64,000 bases of DNA from Gordius sp. MW1 (GCA_964036665.1 OZ038529.1:21524060-21588059), one strand, 5' to 3'. Shown: positions 49,253-61,205, counted from the stretch's first letter. Notes: generated by a model from the sequence alone, not told the origin. Program-made: numbers and translations.

Positions 49253-51481
49253 ATTATGTTATTTATTCTTATTTTAATAATAAAAAATAGAAATAAGACA
49301 GACTTATAATTCTAAGGCCACTTCTTTAAAGGGCATTTCTAATTCACCTATTAGGAAAAAGAAATAGAAACAAATAGCTCTTTCAGAAAACAATCAATCA
49401 GATAAATTTTATAATTATTATATATAGTTTAAATTCATTTTTAATTGCTATGCAATTTATGGGCTCGTTTTTGGTTGTCCGTTGTCCGTTGTCTGTCCGT
49501 TGTCCGTCCGTTACCCTCCCTATCTATTTGCATTGGGTATAGGTTATCGATTTTTTAAATTAATGCATGAGAAAGAGGTGCCCCATCCCTCATCTCTATC
49601 TCCCTCGCTGTGTTATTTTTTAAATTAATGCATAAGAGGTGCCCCTGGGCGGGGTCGGGTTTCAATTGCTATGTTAAATTAATGCATAAGTATATCTATT
49701 CGTTTTTGAATTGGGTATCATTGATATTAATTGCTATAATTACCCTATGCCCTCCACTACAAGGGCCTATGCCTCTCCTGATATGGGTCCCTGTGTCCCT
49801 ACAACAGCCTATGCCCCTATTAATGTGGGTTCGAACCCCGGCGAACGTTCTGAATTGCTGGTTCGATTCCCGGAGAGGGCAAAATTTTTTTTTATTTTTT
49901 AAATTAAATTAATATATTTTTCCTGTTACTACCATTGATAATATGACTTTTTGGCCGTCCGCTTGTTCTATTATTGTTTCATTTTATTATATAATAAACA
50001 TAAATAAAAGTTGTTTCCTTTTAATTGCTATGCAATTTAACTAGTTTTTGGGTTAGAATCCCGGAATTTTTTTGACTCTTATGATTGTTCTTGTTACTAT
50101 CATTGATAATAAGACTTTTTGGCAGTCCGCTGGCTGCTGACCAATGAAAATAATGACCATTGGCCAAAATGTGAATCCGAGTTTATTTTTTCGTTTTTTT
50201 TGACTATTATGATTGTTCCTGTTACTACCATTGCTATTATGACTTTTTGGCCGTCCGCTGGCTCCTGACCGATGGAAAAAATGACCATTGGCCAAAATGT
50301 GAATCGAAATTATTTTTTTCGTTTTTTTTTGACTATTATGGTTGTTCCTGTTCCTACCATTGCTATTATGACTTTTTGGCCGTCCGCTGGCTGCTGACCA
50401 ATGGAATAAAATGACCATTGGCCTAAATGTGATTCGAAATTTTTTTTCTCGTTTTTTTTTACTATTATGAATTTATATCCACTTTTACCGTGTCCTGGCT
50501 GCTGACCAATGGAAAAAAATGACCATTGGCCAAAATGTGATTCGAAAATTTTTTTTCCGTTTTTTTACTCTTATGAATTTATATCCACTTTTCCCGTGTG
50601 CTGGCTGCTGACCAATGGAAAAAAATGACCATTGGCCAAAGTGAGCATCAAATTTTTTCTTTCCGTTTTTTTGGTTATCATTGACTTATAGAGTATCTGT
50701 TGGTACTGACCAATGGAGAAAAAATGACCATTGGCCAAATTTTTTATTTTTTTAATTAAAAATTGTTCAAATTCAACAAAAAATTTCTCCCAACAATTCT
50801 GCAAATTCTTAACATTGTGATGTTTTATAATATAATGTTTGTTAGACCCATAATCACTAAAGGCCGTAAAAACTAATGTAATACGCAACTAGATGCAAAC
50901 ACTAAATCTAACCCTAACCCTTGCCTATATAACATTTTACCTATATTACATTTTGCCTATAAATGGAAAATTTGTATAAATAATTAATTAATCATTAGGC
51001 ATTTAATACACCCCTATAGGCATTCTCGCCCCTTTCCACCTTTCTCGCCCATAAATTGCATAGCAAATATGATACATTTATACGAAGTATAGATGAGTCG
51101 TCCCCCCTTCCCTTCCCCCCTTCCCTTCTTCCCTCCCCCTTCCCACGAGGGCCGAAGGCCCGAGTATATTTTAATTCATAGGTTTTTTGAAATGCTCTCT
51201 TGACAAGATAAAAGAAATGCAGGACAATTATTATGTTATTTATTCTTATTTTAATAATAAAAAATAGAAATAAGACAGACTTATAATTCTAAGGCCACTT
51301 CTTTAAAGGGCATTTCTAATTCACCTATTTGGAAAAAGAAATAGAAACATATAGCTCTTTCAGAAAACGATCAATCAGATAAATTTTATAATTATTATAT
51401 ATAGTTTAAATTCATTTTATATTTTAATTCATAGGTTTTTTGAAATGCTCTCTTGACAAGATAAAAGAAATGCAGGACAAA
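49253..51481 (+). repeat. 250-bp tandem duplication in the P-like transposase, first unit holding an insertion
   Basis: A unit beginning TATTATGTTATTTATTCTTA and ending AAAAGAAATGCAGGACAA occurs twice. The first unit (49253-49440 plus 51165-51230) is split by Helentron-like copy C; the second (51231-51481) is uninterrupted. The units differ at only a few positions (for example CCTATTAGG / CCTATTTGG). The second unit is therefore an empty-site reference for the insertion. Confidence 0.9.
49441..51164 (+). mobile_element. Helitron/Helentron-like non-autonomous element, copy C
   Basis: Same ends and internal order as copy A. Comparison with the empty duplicate at about 51416-51430 (TTCATTTTATATTTTAATTC) shows clean insertion between CATTT and TATATTT with no target duplication, ambiguous by 1-2 T residues. 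Near 49840-49880 it carries two B-box-like words (GGTTCGAACCC and GGTTCGATTCCC). Confidence 0.82.
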
Positions 51482-51918
51482 TCAGGTGTAAGCCTCTATG
51501 TAGCTGCTATTTCTATGGATGAAATGGCTATACGCAAAAATATCCGTTAGGAAGGTAATCACTATCAATATCAATTAATTATAGAATTGAAATTTTATTT
51601 TTTTTAATAGTTATATTGATTTATGCTATCATAGGACCAAATCAAATTTGATTCCATATGTCTCTGGGGCTCTTTTTTTAAAAGCACCGGTAATCAATGG
51701 TTATTGGAGAATACCTTTAGGGTATTTCCTTGTGTCAGGTGTAACTTCATAACCCCTACAAAATATAGAGTCAGAGGCTTCTTTGTATTACCAGCCAACT
51801 GGAGTTATTGGAAAGGCCTTGGTGTGTGATGGAAAAAAGCATCTAATCTCACCTAATCTCAACAAACTATACGATTCTTAAGTTAAATTTGCATAATGTT
51901 ATAACATTTATAATAAAA

Positions 51919-53761
51919 CTCGGGCCTTCGGCCCTCGTGGGAAGGGGGAGAAGGGAAGGGAAGAGGGGAAGGGAAGAGGGGAAGGGAAGGGGGGACGACT
52001 CATCTGTACTTCGTATAAATGTATCATATTTGCTATGCAATTTATGGGCGAGAAAGGTGGAAAGGGGCGAGAATGCCTATAGGGGGGTATTAAATGCCTA
52101 ATGATTAATTAATTATTTATACAAATTTTCCATTATAGGCAAAATGTAATAAAGGCAAAATGTAATATAGGCAAGGGTTAGGGTTAGATTTAGTGTTTGC
52201 ATCTAGTTGCGTATTACATTAGTTTTTATGGCCTCTAGTGATTATGGGTCTAACAAACATTATATCATAAAACAACACAATGTTAAGAATTTGCAGAATT
52301 GTTGGGAGAAATTTTTTATTGAATTTGAACAATTTTTAATTAAAAAATTAAAAATTTGGCCAATGGTCACTTTTTCTCTATTGGTCAGTACCAACAGATA
52401 CTCTATAAGTCAATGATAGCCAAAAAAACGGGAAAAAAAATTTTGATGCTCGCTTTGGCCAATGGTCATTTTTTTCCATTGGTCAGCAGCCAGCACACGG
52501 CAAAAGTGGATATAAATTCATAAGAGTAAAAAAAACGAAAAAAAAAATTTCGAATCACATTTTGGCCAATGGTCATTTTTTTCCATTGGTCAGCAGCCAG
52601 GACACGGTAAAAGTGGATATAAATTCATAATAGTCAAAAAAAACGAAAAAAAAGTTTTCGAATCACATTTTGGCCAATGGTCATTTTATTCCATTGGTCA
52701 GCAGCCAGCGGACGGCCAAAAAGTCATAATAGCAATGGTAGGAACAGGAACAATCATAATAGTCAAAAAAAAACGAAAAAAATAATTTCGATTCACATTT
52801 TGGCCAATGGTCATTTTTTCCATCGGTCAGGAGCCAGCGGACGGCCAAAAAGTCATAATAGCAATGGTAGTAACAGGAACAATCATAATAGTCAAAAAAA
52901 AACAAAAAAATAAACTCGGATTCACATTTTGGCCAATGGTCATTTTTTTCATTGGTCAGCAGCCAACGGACGGCCAAAAAGTCTTATTATCAATGATATT
53001 AACAAGAACAATCATAAGAGTCAAAAAACTCCGGGATTCTAACCCAAAAACTAGTTAAATTGCATAGCAATTAAAAGTAAACAACTTTTATTTATGTTTA
53101 TTATATACCATTGGTCAGCAGCCAGCGGACGGCCAAAAAGTCATAATAGCAATGGTAGAAACAGGAACAATCATAATAGTCAAAAAAAACGAAAAAAATA
53201 ATTTCGATTCACATTTTGGCCAATGGTCATTTTTTTCATTGGTCAGCAGCCAGCGGACGGCCAAAAATTCTTATTATCAATGATAGTAACAAGAACAATC
53301 ATAAGAGTCAAAAAAACTCCGGGATTCTAACCCCAAAACTAGTTAAATTGCATAGCAATTAAAAAGTAAACAACTTTTATTTATGTTTATTATATAACTA
53401 GTTAAATTGCATAGCATTAAAAGTAAACAACTATTATCTATGTTTATTATATAACAAAAACTAGTTAAATTGCATAGCAATTAAAAGTAAACAACTTTTA
53501 TTTATGTTTATTATATAATAGATAATTTAACAAATCTTATATATAACACACCGAGGGAGATAGAGATGAGGGGTGGGGCACCTCTTAATTTAAAAAATAA
53601 CACAGCGAGGGAGATAGAGATGAGGGGTGGGGCACCTCTTTCTCATGCATTAATTTAAAAAATCGATAACCTAATATACCCAATGCAAATAGATAGGGAG
53701 GGTAGACGGACAACGGACAACGGACACCAAAAAACGAGCCCATAAATTGCATAGCAATTAA
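51919..53761 (-). mobile_element. Helitron/Helentron-like non-autonomous element, copy D (inverted)
   Basis: The stem-loop end (CTCGGGCC-TTC-GGCCC) is at 51919 and the GCAATTAA end at 53761, so it is on the opposite strand to copy C, 754 bp away. The array of hairpin units spans about 52370-53310 and includes a partial duplication of the ATAATAAACATAAATAAAAG block inside it (53045-53110). Confidence 0.78.
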
Positions 53762-53859
53762 TATAAATATAAAAAGCTACAAATCGCACAATATTAAACT
53801 ACTTAAAGATAATGCATTAATGTGATAGATTATTTTATATTGGAGTATAAATGGATAAT

Positions 53860-53923
53860 CCTAACTCTAACCCTAACTCTAACCCTTACCCTAACCCTTA
53901 CCCTAACTCTAACCCTAACCCTA
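53860..53923. repeat. Interstitial telomere-like array (CCCTAA / CTCTAA / CCTTAC variants)
   Basis: About ten hexamer units, mixing CTAACC, CTAACT and TTACCC, 98 bp beyond the end of Helentron-like copy D. Shorter CTAACCCTAACCC words occur in Helentron copies C and D (about 50910 and 52180), so the array may be linked with these elements rather than being a telomere relic. Confidence 0.75.
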
Positions 53924-54389
53924 GTAGGTATGCGCAGCCGCTTTCTGATTAGTTTGTTGAGATTAAGTGCTTTTTTCCCAGTTGACCGTTTCTGAGTTGA
54001 CTTGAAACGGAAATAATAGAAGTAAAACATATGGTTTTTACCAACTCGGCTTTGGCTTACAATATTAAAGTATTTAATTATAGCAATAATATAATCTGTA
54101 GAAAATGATATACAAATAAAAGTTATACTAAATTAAACTATTCTTCTTTCACCCATTTACATATACGAAACATGATATTTATTTTAGAAAGCTGTTTTTG
54201 ATACCTAACCAAATTAATATTATTTTATTTAACTTTTTAAGATTATATAATTTACAAAAATTACTAATATCTATAATAAATTCTAAAAATTTTATTTATC
54301 CGCGATAACGTCCGCGCGTAGGTATCGCGCGTATATATTAATTTCTTATAAACTAGACTCACATTTTTATCGCTTTTCGATATTCAAAT

Positions 54390-56405
54390 TAGAGACCTGC
54401 ACGGCCCGGCACGCGGATGGGCCTAATCGCCCGGCTAGCGTGCCGGGCCGGGCTTTAGGTTTAAAAAAATAAACGAACCGGGCCTGGACGGGCCGTTCAA
54501 TTTCCTAACGGGCTGGGGCCGGGCCTAGATTAAACTGAGGCCCGCTAAAAGCCTGTTGCAAAATAGTTTAATTTTTTATCATACTAGAAATATAAAGTAA
54601 AAACAAAGATGTGTTAAACTTTTTTTTTATTATTTTTTATTGATTTTTGTCTAATTGACAATGAAAATACATTGAATTTCCTTCTTTATTCATTCATTTA
54701 CAAAAGTACCGCGCAATTCAAATTTCATATAGATAAGTTTTCATTAGCTACTATATACAGGAATAAACTACATTATCTTTCTAGTTACAAACTTAAGAGT
54801 AAGTTAATAAAATTTCAAGATAACTTTGTTATATAACTATTTAAGATTTTCACTCTATAACACAATTTTTTATTTTAATTAGATAATTGTTTTAGAAATA
54901 GTACACAACATATCCTTCCAGTCACAAACTTAAGAGTAAGTTAATAAAATTTCAAGGTTAATATTTTGAATATTCTCATTATAAAACTTTGTTATATAAC
55001 TATTTGAGATTTTTTCTATTTATAACAAAATTTTATATTTTAATTAAATAATTGTTTTAGAAATAGTACATAACATATTAGCATGTCTGAAAAATTAATA
55101 ATGGCTGACAAAAGAACTTATAATAATCTCAAAATAAAATTGAACCATAACTTGAAGAGTGAAGTGTGGAAAAAGTTTGATATACTTACTGGATGAAAAT
55201 GACAACCAAGCTACTATTTGCATCTGCAAAACTTGCAAAATGTATTTATCCTACAAACCATCTGATGGAACATCACATCTTAAAAGACACAAATGTGCTA
55301 GCAATGATTCAAAGTCTGGAACAATGGATCAATTTGTTACGGTGATGGATACAAAAAAAGCAAAACTCCTAAAAACCAAAATAATAGATGAGGCAATTAA
55401 ATTTTGTGCCAAATATTTAAGGCCCTTTGAAGCTTTAACCAAAGAAGGATTTAAAATTCTGATGGATAGTGTTTCAATAGTTGGATGGACAAGTGAAGAA
55501 GAGGATATAATACCTCTCATCCAACTACTGTAGCCAGGCATGTCAAGCAGTCTGCCATTGCTGTAAGAAAGCTAATTTTACCAGAAGTAATATCATATGT
55601 GGAAAGGGGATTGTGTTCGACAACCACAGACATGTGGACCGATGACTATACCAAGAATTTTTATATAACATTAAGTATACACTACATTAATGATAAACTT
55701 GTTAAAAGGATATTGTTCACAGCACAATTCTCACCTGAAAAAAAATTCAGAATAAAAGTGAAATCCTAAGTAAATTAACATCATTCGGATTATCTCTAAA
55801 TGATATTTTTAAAATAAGACAAAATTTAGTAATATCTTAGCTAAAAAATCTAAATGCGTATTTTCGGAATGGGAGGACAATGAAAGCATACTTTCATCAA
55901 CAAATTAATTTAATCAATATCTTGAGGAATATGTAGTCCTGAATGTTTTGATCTTATAAAATAGTGGAAAGCCAAAGAAGCGAATTAAATATTATTAATA
56001 TCAATTCAACCTTATATTACCAAAACTATCTCATTTAGCATATAAAGTTTTATGTATTCCTGCCACAAGTGCCACTAGTGAAAATTTTTTTTCAACTGCA
56101 GGTCGATTGATTGAAGAAAGAAGAACTCGCTTGAGACCGGAAATAATTGATGATTTATTATTTTATACATGTTTATTATTAATATTTGTAATTTAAAGAT
56201 ATATTGATAAAATATTTTAATAAAAAAATTAAAATCCAACAGAAATTAGCAAACTAAAAAATTTTGTATACGGGCCCGGGCCGGGCTTTGCAATTAGTTA
56301 GCGGGCCGGGCCCGAGCCTATCACCTTTTAATTTTACGGACCCGGGCTTTTAATTTTTATAACGGGCAGGCCGACTGACCTTAACAGGCCCGTTGCAGGT
56401 CTCTA
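54390..56405 (+). mobile_element. BED/hAT DNA transposon, degenerate, 2.0 kb
   Basis: Terminal inverted repeats TAGAGACCTGCACGG and CCGTTGCAGGTCTCTA (paired apart from one base). Flanking 8-mers ATTCAAAT and ATTTAAAT match at 7 of 8. Subterminal arms are rich in CCGGGCC words. It holds a transposase pseudogene. Inserted in the right part of the P-like element. Confidence 0.88.
55101..56195 (+). pseudogene. hAT transposase with BED zinc finger, disrupted
   Basis: Starts MADKRTYNNLK ... SEVWKKFDILTG, then after a frameshift near 55180 the BED finger ATICICKTCKMYLS ... GTSHLKRHKC. The hAT core follows: KFCAKYLRPFEAL, then after a 1-nt shift near 55515 HPTTVARHVKQ and STTTDMWTDDYTKNFYIT, the conserved hAT catalytic segment. 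Much of the middle is deleted or unreadable. The C-terminal dimerisation domain returns at 56010-56195: LAYKVLCIPATSATSENFF, STAGRLIEERRTRLRP. Length is about half that of an intact hAT transposase plus lesions, so no activity is expected. Confidence 0.85.
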
Positions 56406-56785
56406 ATTTAAATCGGGAACTATTATATCGCTCGTAGAGAGGGATTATTATTATTATTAATTTTTATTTAATTTTAACCTGATTTTCTTACGAGTTTTTA
56501 AATGCTAGTTTTCTCCGGCAAAAAGCAATAAAATTCGATTTAACTATTTATAATCATTAATCAGCAAAAATAGGAGTAAAAAAATTATATGTTTGTGGGG
56601 GGGGGGGGGGGTATATATAAATTGCTTACTTTTATTACATAACAGTAAGCGTAACCGGTAGAGATATCACACAAGTAAGGGGGTGGAGGCGAGGATACTA
56701 CAATTTATATAATCACTATATTACCATGATAACATTAAAATGGTGGAAAAAGGGTACACATTTTGTGCGTGGATGAGCAGTCTAT

Positions 56786-57529
56786 CTAGTCAATGATTGC
56801 ATGTCGCTGCAACGACTAACATGTTTAAAGTGTCATGCCCTTTTTAAATATCGTGAAATTTTTGAGATGTGCGGTCAATACAGGCTGAACAGACTTTAGC
56901 AGTTTGATGGAGATTTTCCACGAATTAATTTAAATCAAATATCTATCTAGCAAGCTTTTGAATACCATTTTTTTAAATTTTTGGGTATTTATGGCTTTTG
57001 ACCCGACATTTTTTTAAACCAACGCGAATCCGACACGAAAGCATTTTAATACTCAATTTTCAAAATGTTATTATTAATAACATTAATAATATAGGCTTTT
57101 TGGCCGCCTGCTCGCTACTGAGCAATGGAAAAATTTAAAGTATGATTAGAGAAAAAATATTTTGCGAGGCCCGAGGGTGGGGTTTAGGGGCGAAGTAGCT
57201 AACAATTTATTTACTTTAGCAACCATCCCTACGTTCCGGACAGCACACTAATGACAATTTTGAGATTCGAGATCGAAACGGCGATAGCAAAGCTGTTGTC
57301 TGTCGCTGTCACCTAAATGACATTTTGAACTTCGAGGTAGGCTATTAACCGTATGCTGACAATTGACTAATGGGTGCCCAGAGTAGACCTTTTTTAGTTG
57401 GCATAAAATCAGGGTTAAACTTGGTAAAACTTTACTTTTTTGATATAGATCGAGCCAGGTCGGTTATGATCATGAATATACCTTACGTCCCCTTTTTCAA
57501 TATTAAATTCTCCATGATGCTCCTCTCCT
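56786..57529. other. Spacer with a Helentron hairpin-unit fragment
   Basis: No gene. Near 57088-57130 a single decayed unit (GGCTTTTTGGCCGCC ... CTGAGCAATGG) of the Helentron hairpin array is visible. The plus-strand frame at 57370-57585 runs into the Helentron end fragment and is not called. Confidence 0.5.
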
Positions 57530-57595
57530 CTCGATTCGATCATAAATTGCATAGCAAATGTGCTTTGTTTATACGTATTACGTAGTATCAAAGAG
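57530..57595 (+). repeat. Solo right-end fragment of the Helentron-like family
   Basis: CATAAATTGCATAGCAAATG followed by TTTATACGTATTACG matches the subterminal right end of copies A-D (at 16948, 43480, 51047). The terminal stem-loop is missing. Confidence 0.65.
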
Positions 57596-57599
57596 TAAT

Positions 57600-58966
57600 A
57601 ACCGTAGTGTATGATATTTTAAACGAAGTTGTGGACTGCGCTTGGCTACGGGGTCTTTATTAATCCATTAAGACCATGGCAAAAATGTTTATTTAAGAGT
57701 TGAGAGTAAAATTTATTGTTATTCATAAAATATCAATTAATTAATAATTTTTTTTTTATTAAAATAGACTTTAAATAAAATGATGACAGAAAATATTTAT
57801 AATAACAAATAATTTTTACCGAGACACGATGGAAGAATATAAATCCACGTTAATTTTGACGGTTTTACATAGAGATTTTGAAAAATCCTAAGTTATACAT
57901 TAAATTATTTTGGTGCGCATGTTGATTGCCTTGTGCATACTAAGGGTAGAGATGGGAAAGGCGACCATAATCCTACATTGTCCCTTTCTTCAATATGATA
58001 GGATGATTAGAAGTTTCTTTTCCAATGACATGTTATTTAGAAACAACAATAATCGACCTTCTGCATTTCCTTCTTTAAAGCGCGATATTACTCTCTGAAA
58101 ATTTATGAGATACTGAACTCGATAATAAACATTTTTTAAATGTAGTTAATTAATTGTATATCGAAGATTCAATCCGATGTTGTGTATTTCGTTGTATAAA
58201 ATCGATGTGTTCTGATTGATAAAGTAGGTAGAGGGAAATGAAACGCTATATTTTGGGCTATTATAGCCCATCATCAGGAGAAATAAAGGTGAAGGACAGT
58301 TAAAAATGGGCCTTTTTGCTCAGAATCAATAAATAATTAGGTGCTCTTGTCAGGAAAGTTTTTTTAAGGTATAAAGCTTTCTGCAATAAATTTTAAAATT
58401 AAATTGTGAACTTGATGTAGACCATATACTTTATAGGAGAAAAGTTAGTGCAAATGTCGAAAAACGATAAGTGTAAAATTTCAAGTTTTTAGTGTGATTA
58501 AATAATATAAATTTATAGCTGATTAAAAATTTGAGGTTTTTACAACAAAAATTACCTTTAAAACTTATGATTGTAGCCACAGACCGATTTTGCCTTATAA
58601 ACTATTATGTCAAACAGTGCCAACTTTCTATTATCAAAAAAATAATAACTTTAAATTAATTGCCTTAAATTTTTGTGTAGATGAAAATGCATAATTTTGT
58701 CTATTAAACTATCAATGGCTATAAAATGTTAAAATTATGTTTAAAAGATAAATATTTATTATGAGCTTAAATTAAGCGCAAAGATTCAAAAAATTAAAAC
58801 ATAAAAGTGAGTTATGTTTGCATATCGAAGACAAAAGAACTGTTGCCGCGAAAATGAAGGAGTGGGGAAGGATAATGTAGTGAGAATTGAGAGTGATTTT
58901 GTGAAAGGCGGATAATGTGTTTACAGGAGGGTGGCAGGGTATAGTAAAAAAATATTATATTTATAA
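57600..58966. other. AT-rich non-coding stretch, no gene seen
   Basis: The short plus-strand frame at 57910-58098 has no recognised motif and no neighbouring exon. A CGATGT/TATAGCCCATCATCAGG-like word near 58260 is unexplained. Confidence 0.5.
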
Positions 58967-59160
58967 TTAATTAATAATTTGCGGGTTTAATAATATTTTT
59001 AAGAAGATAATAAAAAGCCCTTTTAAAAGTGCCGCAATTTAATTAAAAGCACCTCTAATTAGCGCCATCTATATGCAATTTTAAATAGAGACTAATTTGA
59101 CTATATATATCCCTATTTTTTAGCATGTGGTTGAAAAATGATAACAGAACGTGTTTGCTA
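58967..59160 (+). repeat. Dispersed repeat, copy 2 (pair with 35102-35440)
   Basis: Matches 35102-35440 block by block (AATATTTTTAAGAAGATA, AAAAGTGCCGCAATTTAATT, ATTAGCGCCATCTATATG, TAGCATGTGGTTGAAAAATG) without the 140-bp extra segment. No end structure seen. Confidence 0.7.
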
Positions 59161-59169
59161 AATTTTGGG

Positions 59170-60940
59170 TATATTATAAATGGTGATAGCGAAAAATTAA
59201 TTGGTATTTGTTTCTTAATATTTAGTTTTAAATTATATATTTAATACTAGTTTTAGATATTAAAGATTAATATGAATTAAAATGTTATTATGTTGCTTGT
59301 TGGAGAATAATTAGTTTGAATAATTTTACTGCTGGAATTAATAGAATTCAAAGAGTGTTTTAATTTTTTTGTGGAATATATTATTTACGAATTTGATATT
59401 TTAAATATATTTTGCGGTGTTATTAAATTATTTTTTTTAATTAAGTAAAGTAGGCAATTTTTTAGAATTTCTAAGTAATCATCGGTTGGATTTGTACTAT
59501 TAATTGGTTGTTTTTAAATATTCGGTATCGTCTTTTTGCTTATTGATTAATTTGCGAGATTTGTTTAGATGTAGTTTATATTGTGGGTGATTAATAAATT
59601 TTCGTGAGATGTTATCACTATTTAAAAATACTCAAGAAACTAACTGTGGTGTTCACCCAAACCCCCCCCCCCCCCCCCACATATATATTATACGCTATTC
59701 ATCGTTATCGATTTACTTTACGCGTAGTCATCATTGTTACCACTATGATAAAAATAGATTGTGAATACCACTTCGCTTTTTATTACCATCGCAAATTACG
59801 ATGAGATAACCATTTTTATTAATCTTATCGATAATTAATAACATCACTTTATTATTTTCGTTTTTCTCTAACAAAAAAAATATATGCTACGAAAATGTAA
59901 TAATTATACAAAAAGGAGAAATTAATAAATATTATTTCGCGTCATTCGCTAGGTGATTATCGATCCCAATTCTAAATTATACAGTTAGAACTTTTTAATG
60001 CAATTCTATTTTACTTTAATAAATCCTTTTTTGTTTCAATGGTGATTTTATGGATTTATTACTAACCTAACAACCATTTTGTTTGCAAAACGCATTGTTT
60101 AGTTTCAGCATGCTAGTTACTGTCTTGGTAGGTAATGTGGCAGAGGGGTGGCTGGACTAATATGGTACGACGAAGTTTAAGATGTTTTGCGTGTGGTGGT
60201 CTACGCACGGTTAGGTTTTGCACTAGGCCCAACGTTAGGAGGGATGATGGGTTTTGGGATATGCCTCGGGACTAATAGATGGGTTACTATAATAATTTGA
60301 GAACGGAAGATTACAGGGAAAATTATTATAGATGAACAGAGGCGAATAATTTTGGAAGGGGGGACTTCGAACGTGAGGGTTCGTTCTAGGGGATAGGGAC
60401 CTTAATGTTACATGTAGGTGCGGCGTGTTATCCACGTCGGAAAAACCCTTGGTAGTTGGACGCTGACTAAAGGCCGATCATTCGGATTACTATTTCATAC
60501 AGGATTTTAGTTTAGCAGGCTCCTTTCCCCGATTATTATTTGGTACAGGACTGTCCAGAGTAAAAGTATGGGTGGACGGTACGCTTATCTGTTTTTTATT
60601 AGGTTCCGGGCCTCGTATTCTTTAATGATGACCGTTGCTTACTTCTACTTTATCTGACCCTGCCAAAGGCCAAAATCCATTTTTATTTTTGTGCCTGCAC
60701 GTTTTGGCATTTATGATATCTTAGCTTCAAATATACAAAAAATAAATTTTGGCTGAAATAAATAATAGTGACCGCTAGTTGGCTTAAATTTTTCCCTCTA
60801 CCTCATCCGGTAAAAAGATAATTTTTTTAGCTGAAAATAACCCCACCCTCTTTTTCTTCCTGTCCCTCCCCCAGAGGGTGCCCCCCCCCCCATTTTTTTG
60901 CCTCCTCCCCCCCCCCCTTATTTTGCCCTCTCACTCACCG
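59170..60940. other. No recognised gene; contains a 17-nt C run
   Basis: A 17-nt poly-C at 59662-59678 runs into CATATATATT. A slightly less AT-rich block lies at 60120-60480 with no continuous frame that I recognise on either strand. C runs recur near 60880-60920 just before Helentron-unit fragments. Confidence 0.45.
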
Positions 60941-60949
60941 AGAGGGGGA

Positions 60950-61205
60950 GCTTTGGCCGTCTGCTGGCTACGGACCAATGGAAAAAATGACCTCTGGCCA
61001 AAATGTGAATCGACTTTTTTTTCTATATTTGCCCTTATATAATTATAGGCTATTTGGCCGTCTGCTGGCTGCTGGCCAATAGAAAAAAGGACCATTGGTA
61101 GAAGTGTAAATCAAAATTTTTTTCTATATTTGTCCGTCTACTGGCTGCTGGCCAATAGAAAAAATGACCACTGGCAAAGTGTGAATCTAATTTTTTTCTA
61201 TATTT
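60950..61205 (+). repeat. Three decayed Helentron hairpin units
   Basis: Repeated GGCCGTCTGCTGGCT ... CCAATGGAAAAAATGACC ... GGCCAAAATGTGAATC units, diverged from those in copies A-D. No element ends nearby. Confidence 0.7.

Larger units (their letters stand above)
48900..51880 (+). pseudogene. THAP-domain P-like transposase, disrupted
   Basis: THAP zinc finger in three exons: 48900-48967 (MTFCAATCGSNRR ... YSFHK), 49015-49059 (FPIPSFSKDGFIRLK; the acceptor gives a 1-nt shift, apparently a lost G) and 49088-49193 (VCSYHFAPEMFY ... LREDAIPTIFDFP). C-x3-C, C-x2-H and the AIPTIF-FP signature are all there. Downstream, near 51516-51545, AISMDEMAIRKNI matches the first catalytic Asp segment of P-type transposases, and 51680-51750 reads VINGYWRIPLGYFLVSG; near 51820, KALVCDGKKHLI. 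In-frame TAG codons near 49369 and 51551 and the Helentron insertion make it non-functional. The C-terminal part is not recognisable. Confidence 0.8.
48821..56785 (+). mobile_element. P-like (THAP) transposon remnant with nested insertions
   Basis: Left end ATAGACTGCTCATG and right end GATGAGCAGTCTAT are exact inverted repeats of each other; including flanks, ACTAGATAGACTGCTCAT pairs for 18 bp with ATGAGCAGTCTATCTAGT. The element's own parts are 48821-49440, about 51165-51918, 53762-54389 and 56406-56785. Nested inside are Helentron-like copies C and D and a BED/hAT transposon. Terminal 100 bp and 65 bp match the MITE at 39597-40022. I see no target duplication, so the two ends may come from different copies. 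Confidence 0.68.

Noticed and set aside
53830-54030. Minus-strand frame encoding a long Arg-Val repeat
   Set aside because: It is the translation of the CCCTAA-type array, not a gene.
56597-56611. 15-nt G run (and 17-nt C run at 59662) as regulatory elements
   Set aside because: Homopolymer runs are common here, mostly in or near MITE arms, and nothing links these to a gene.
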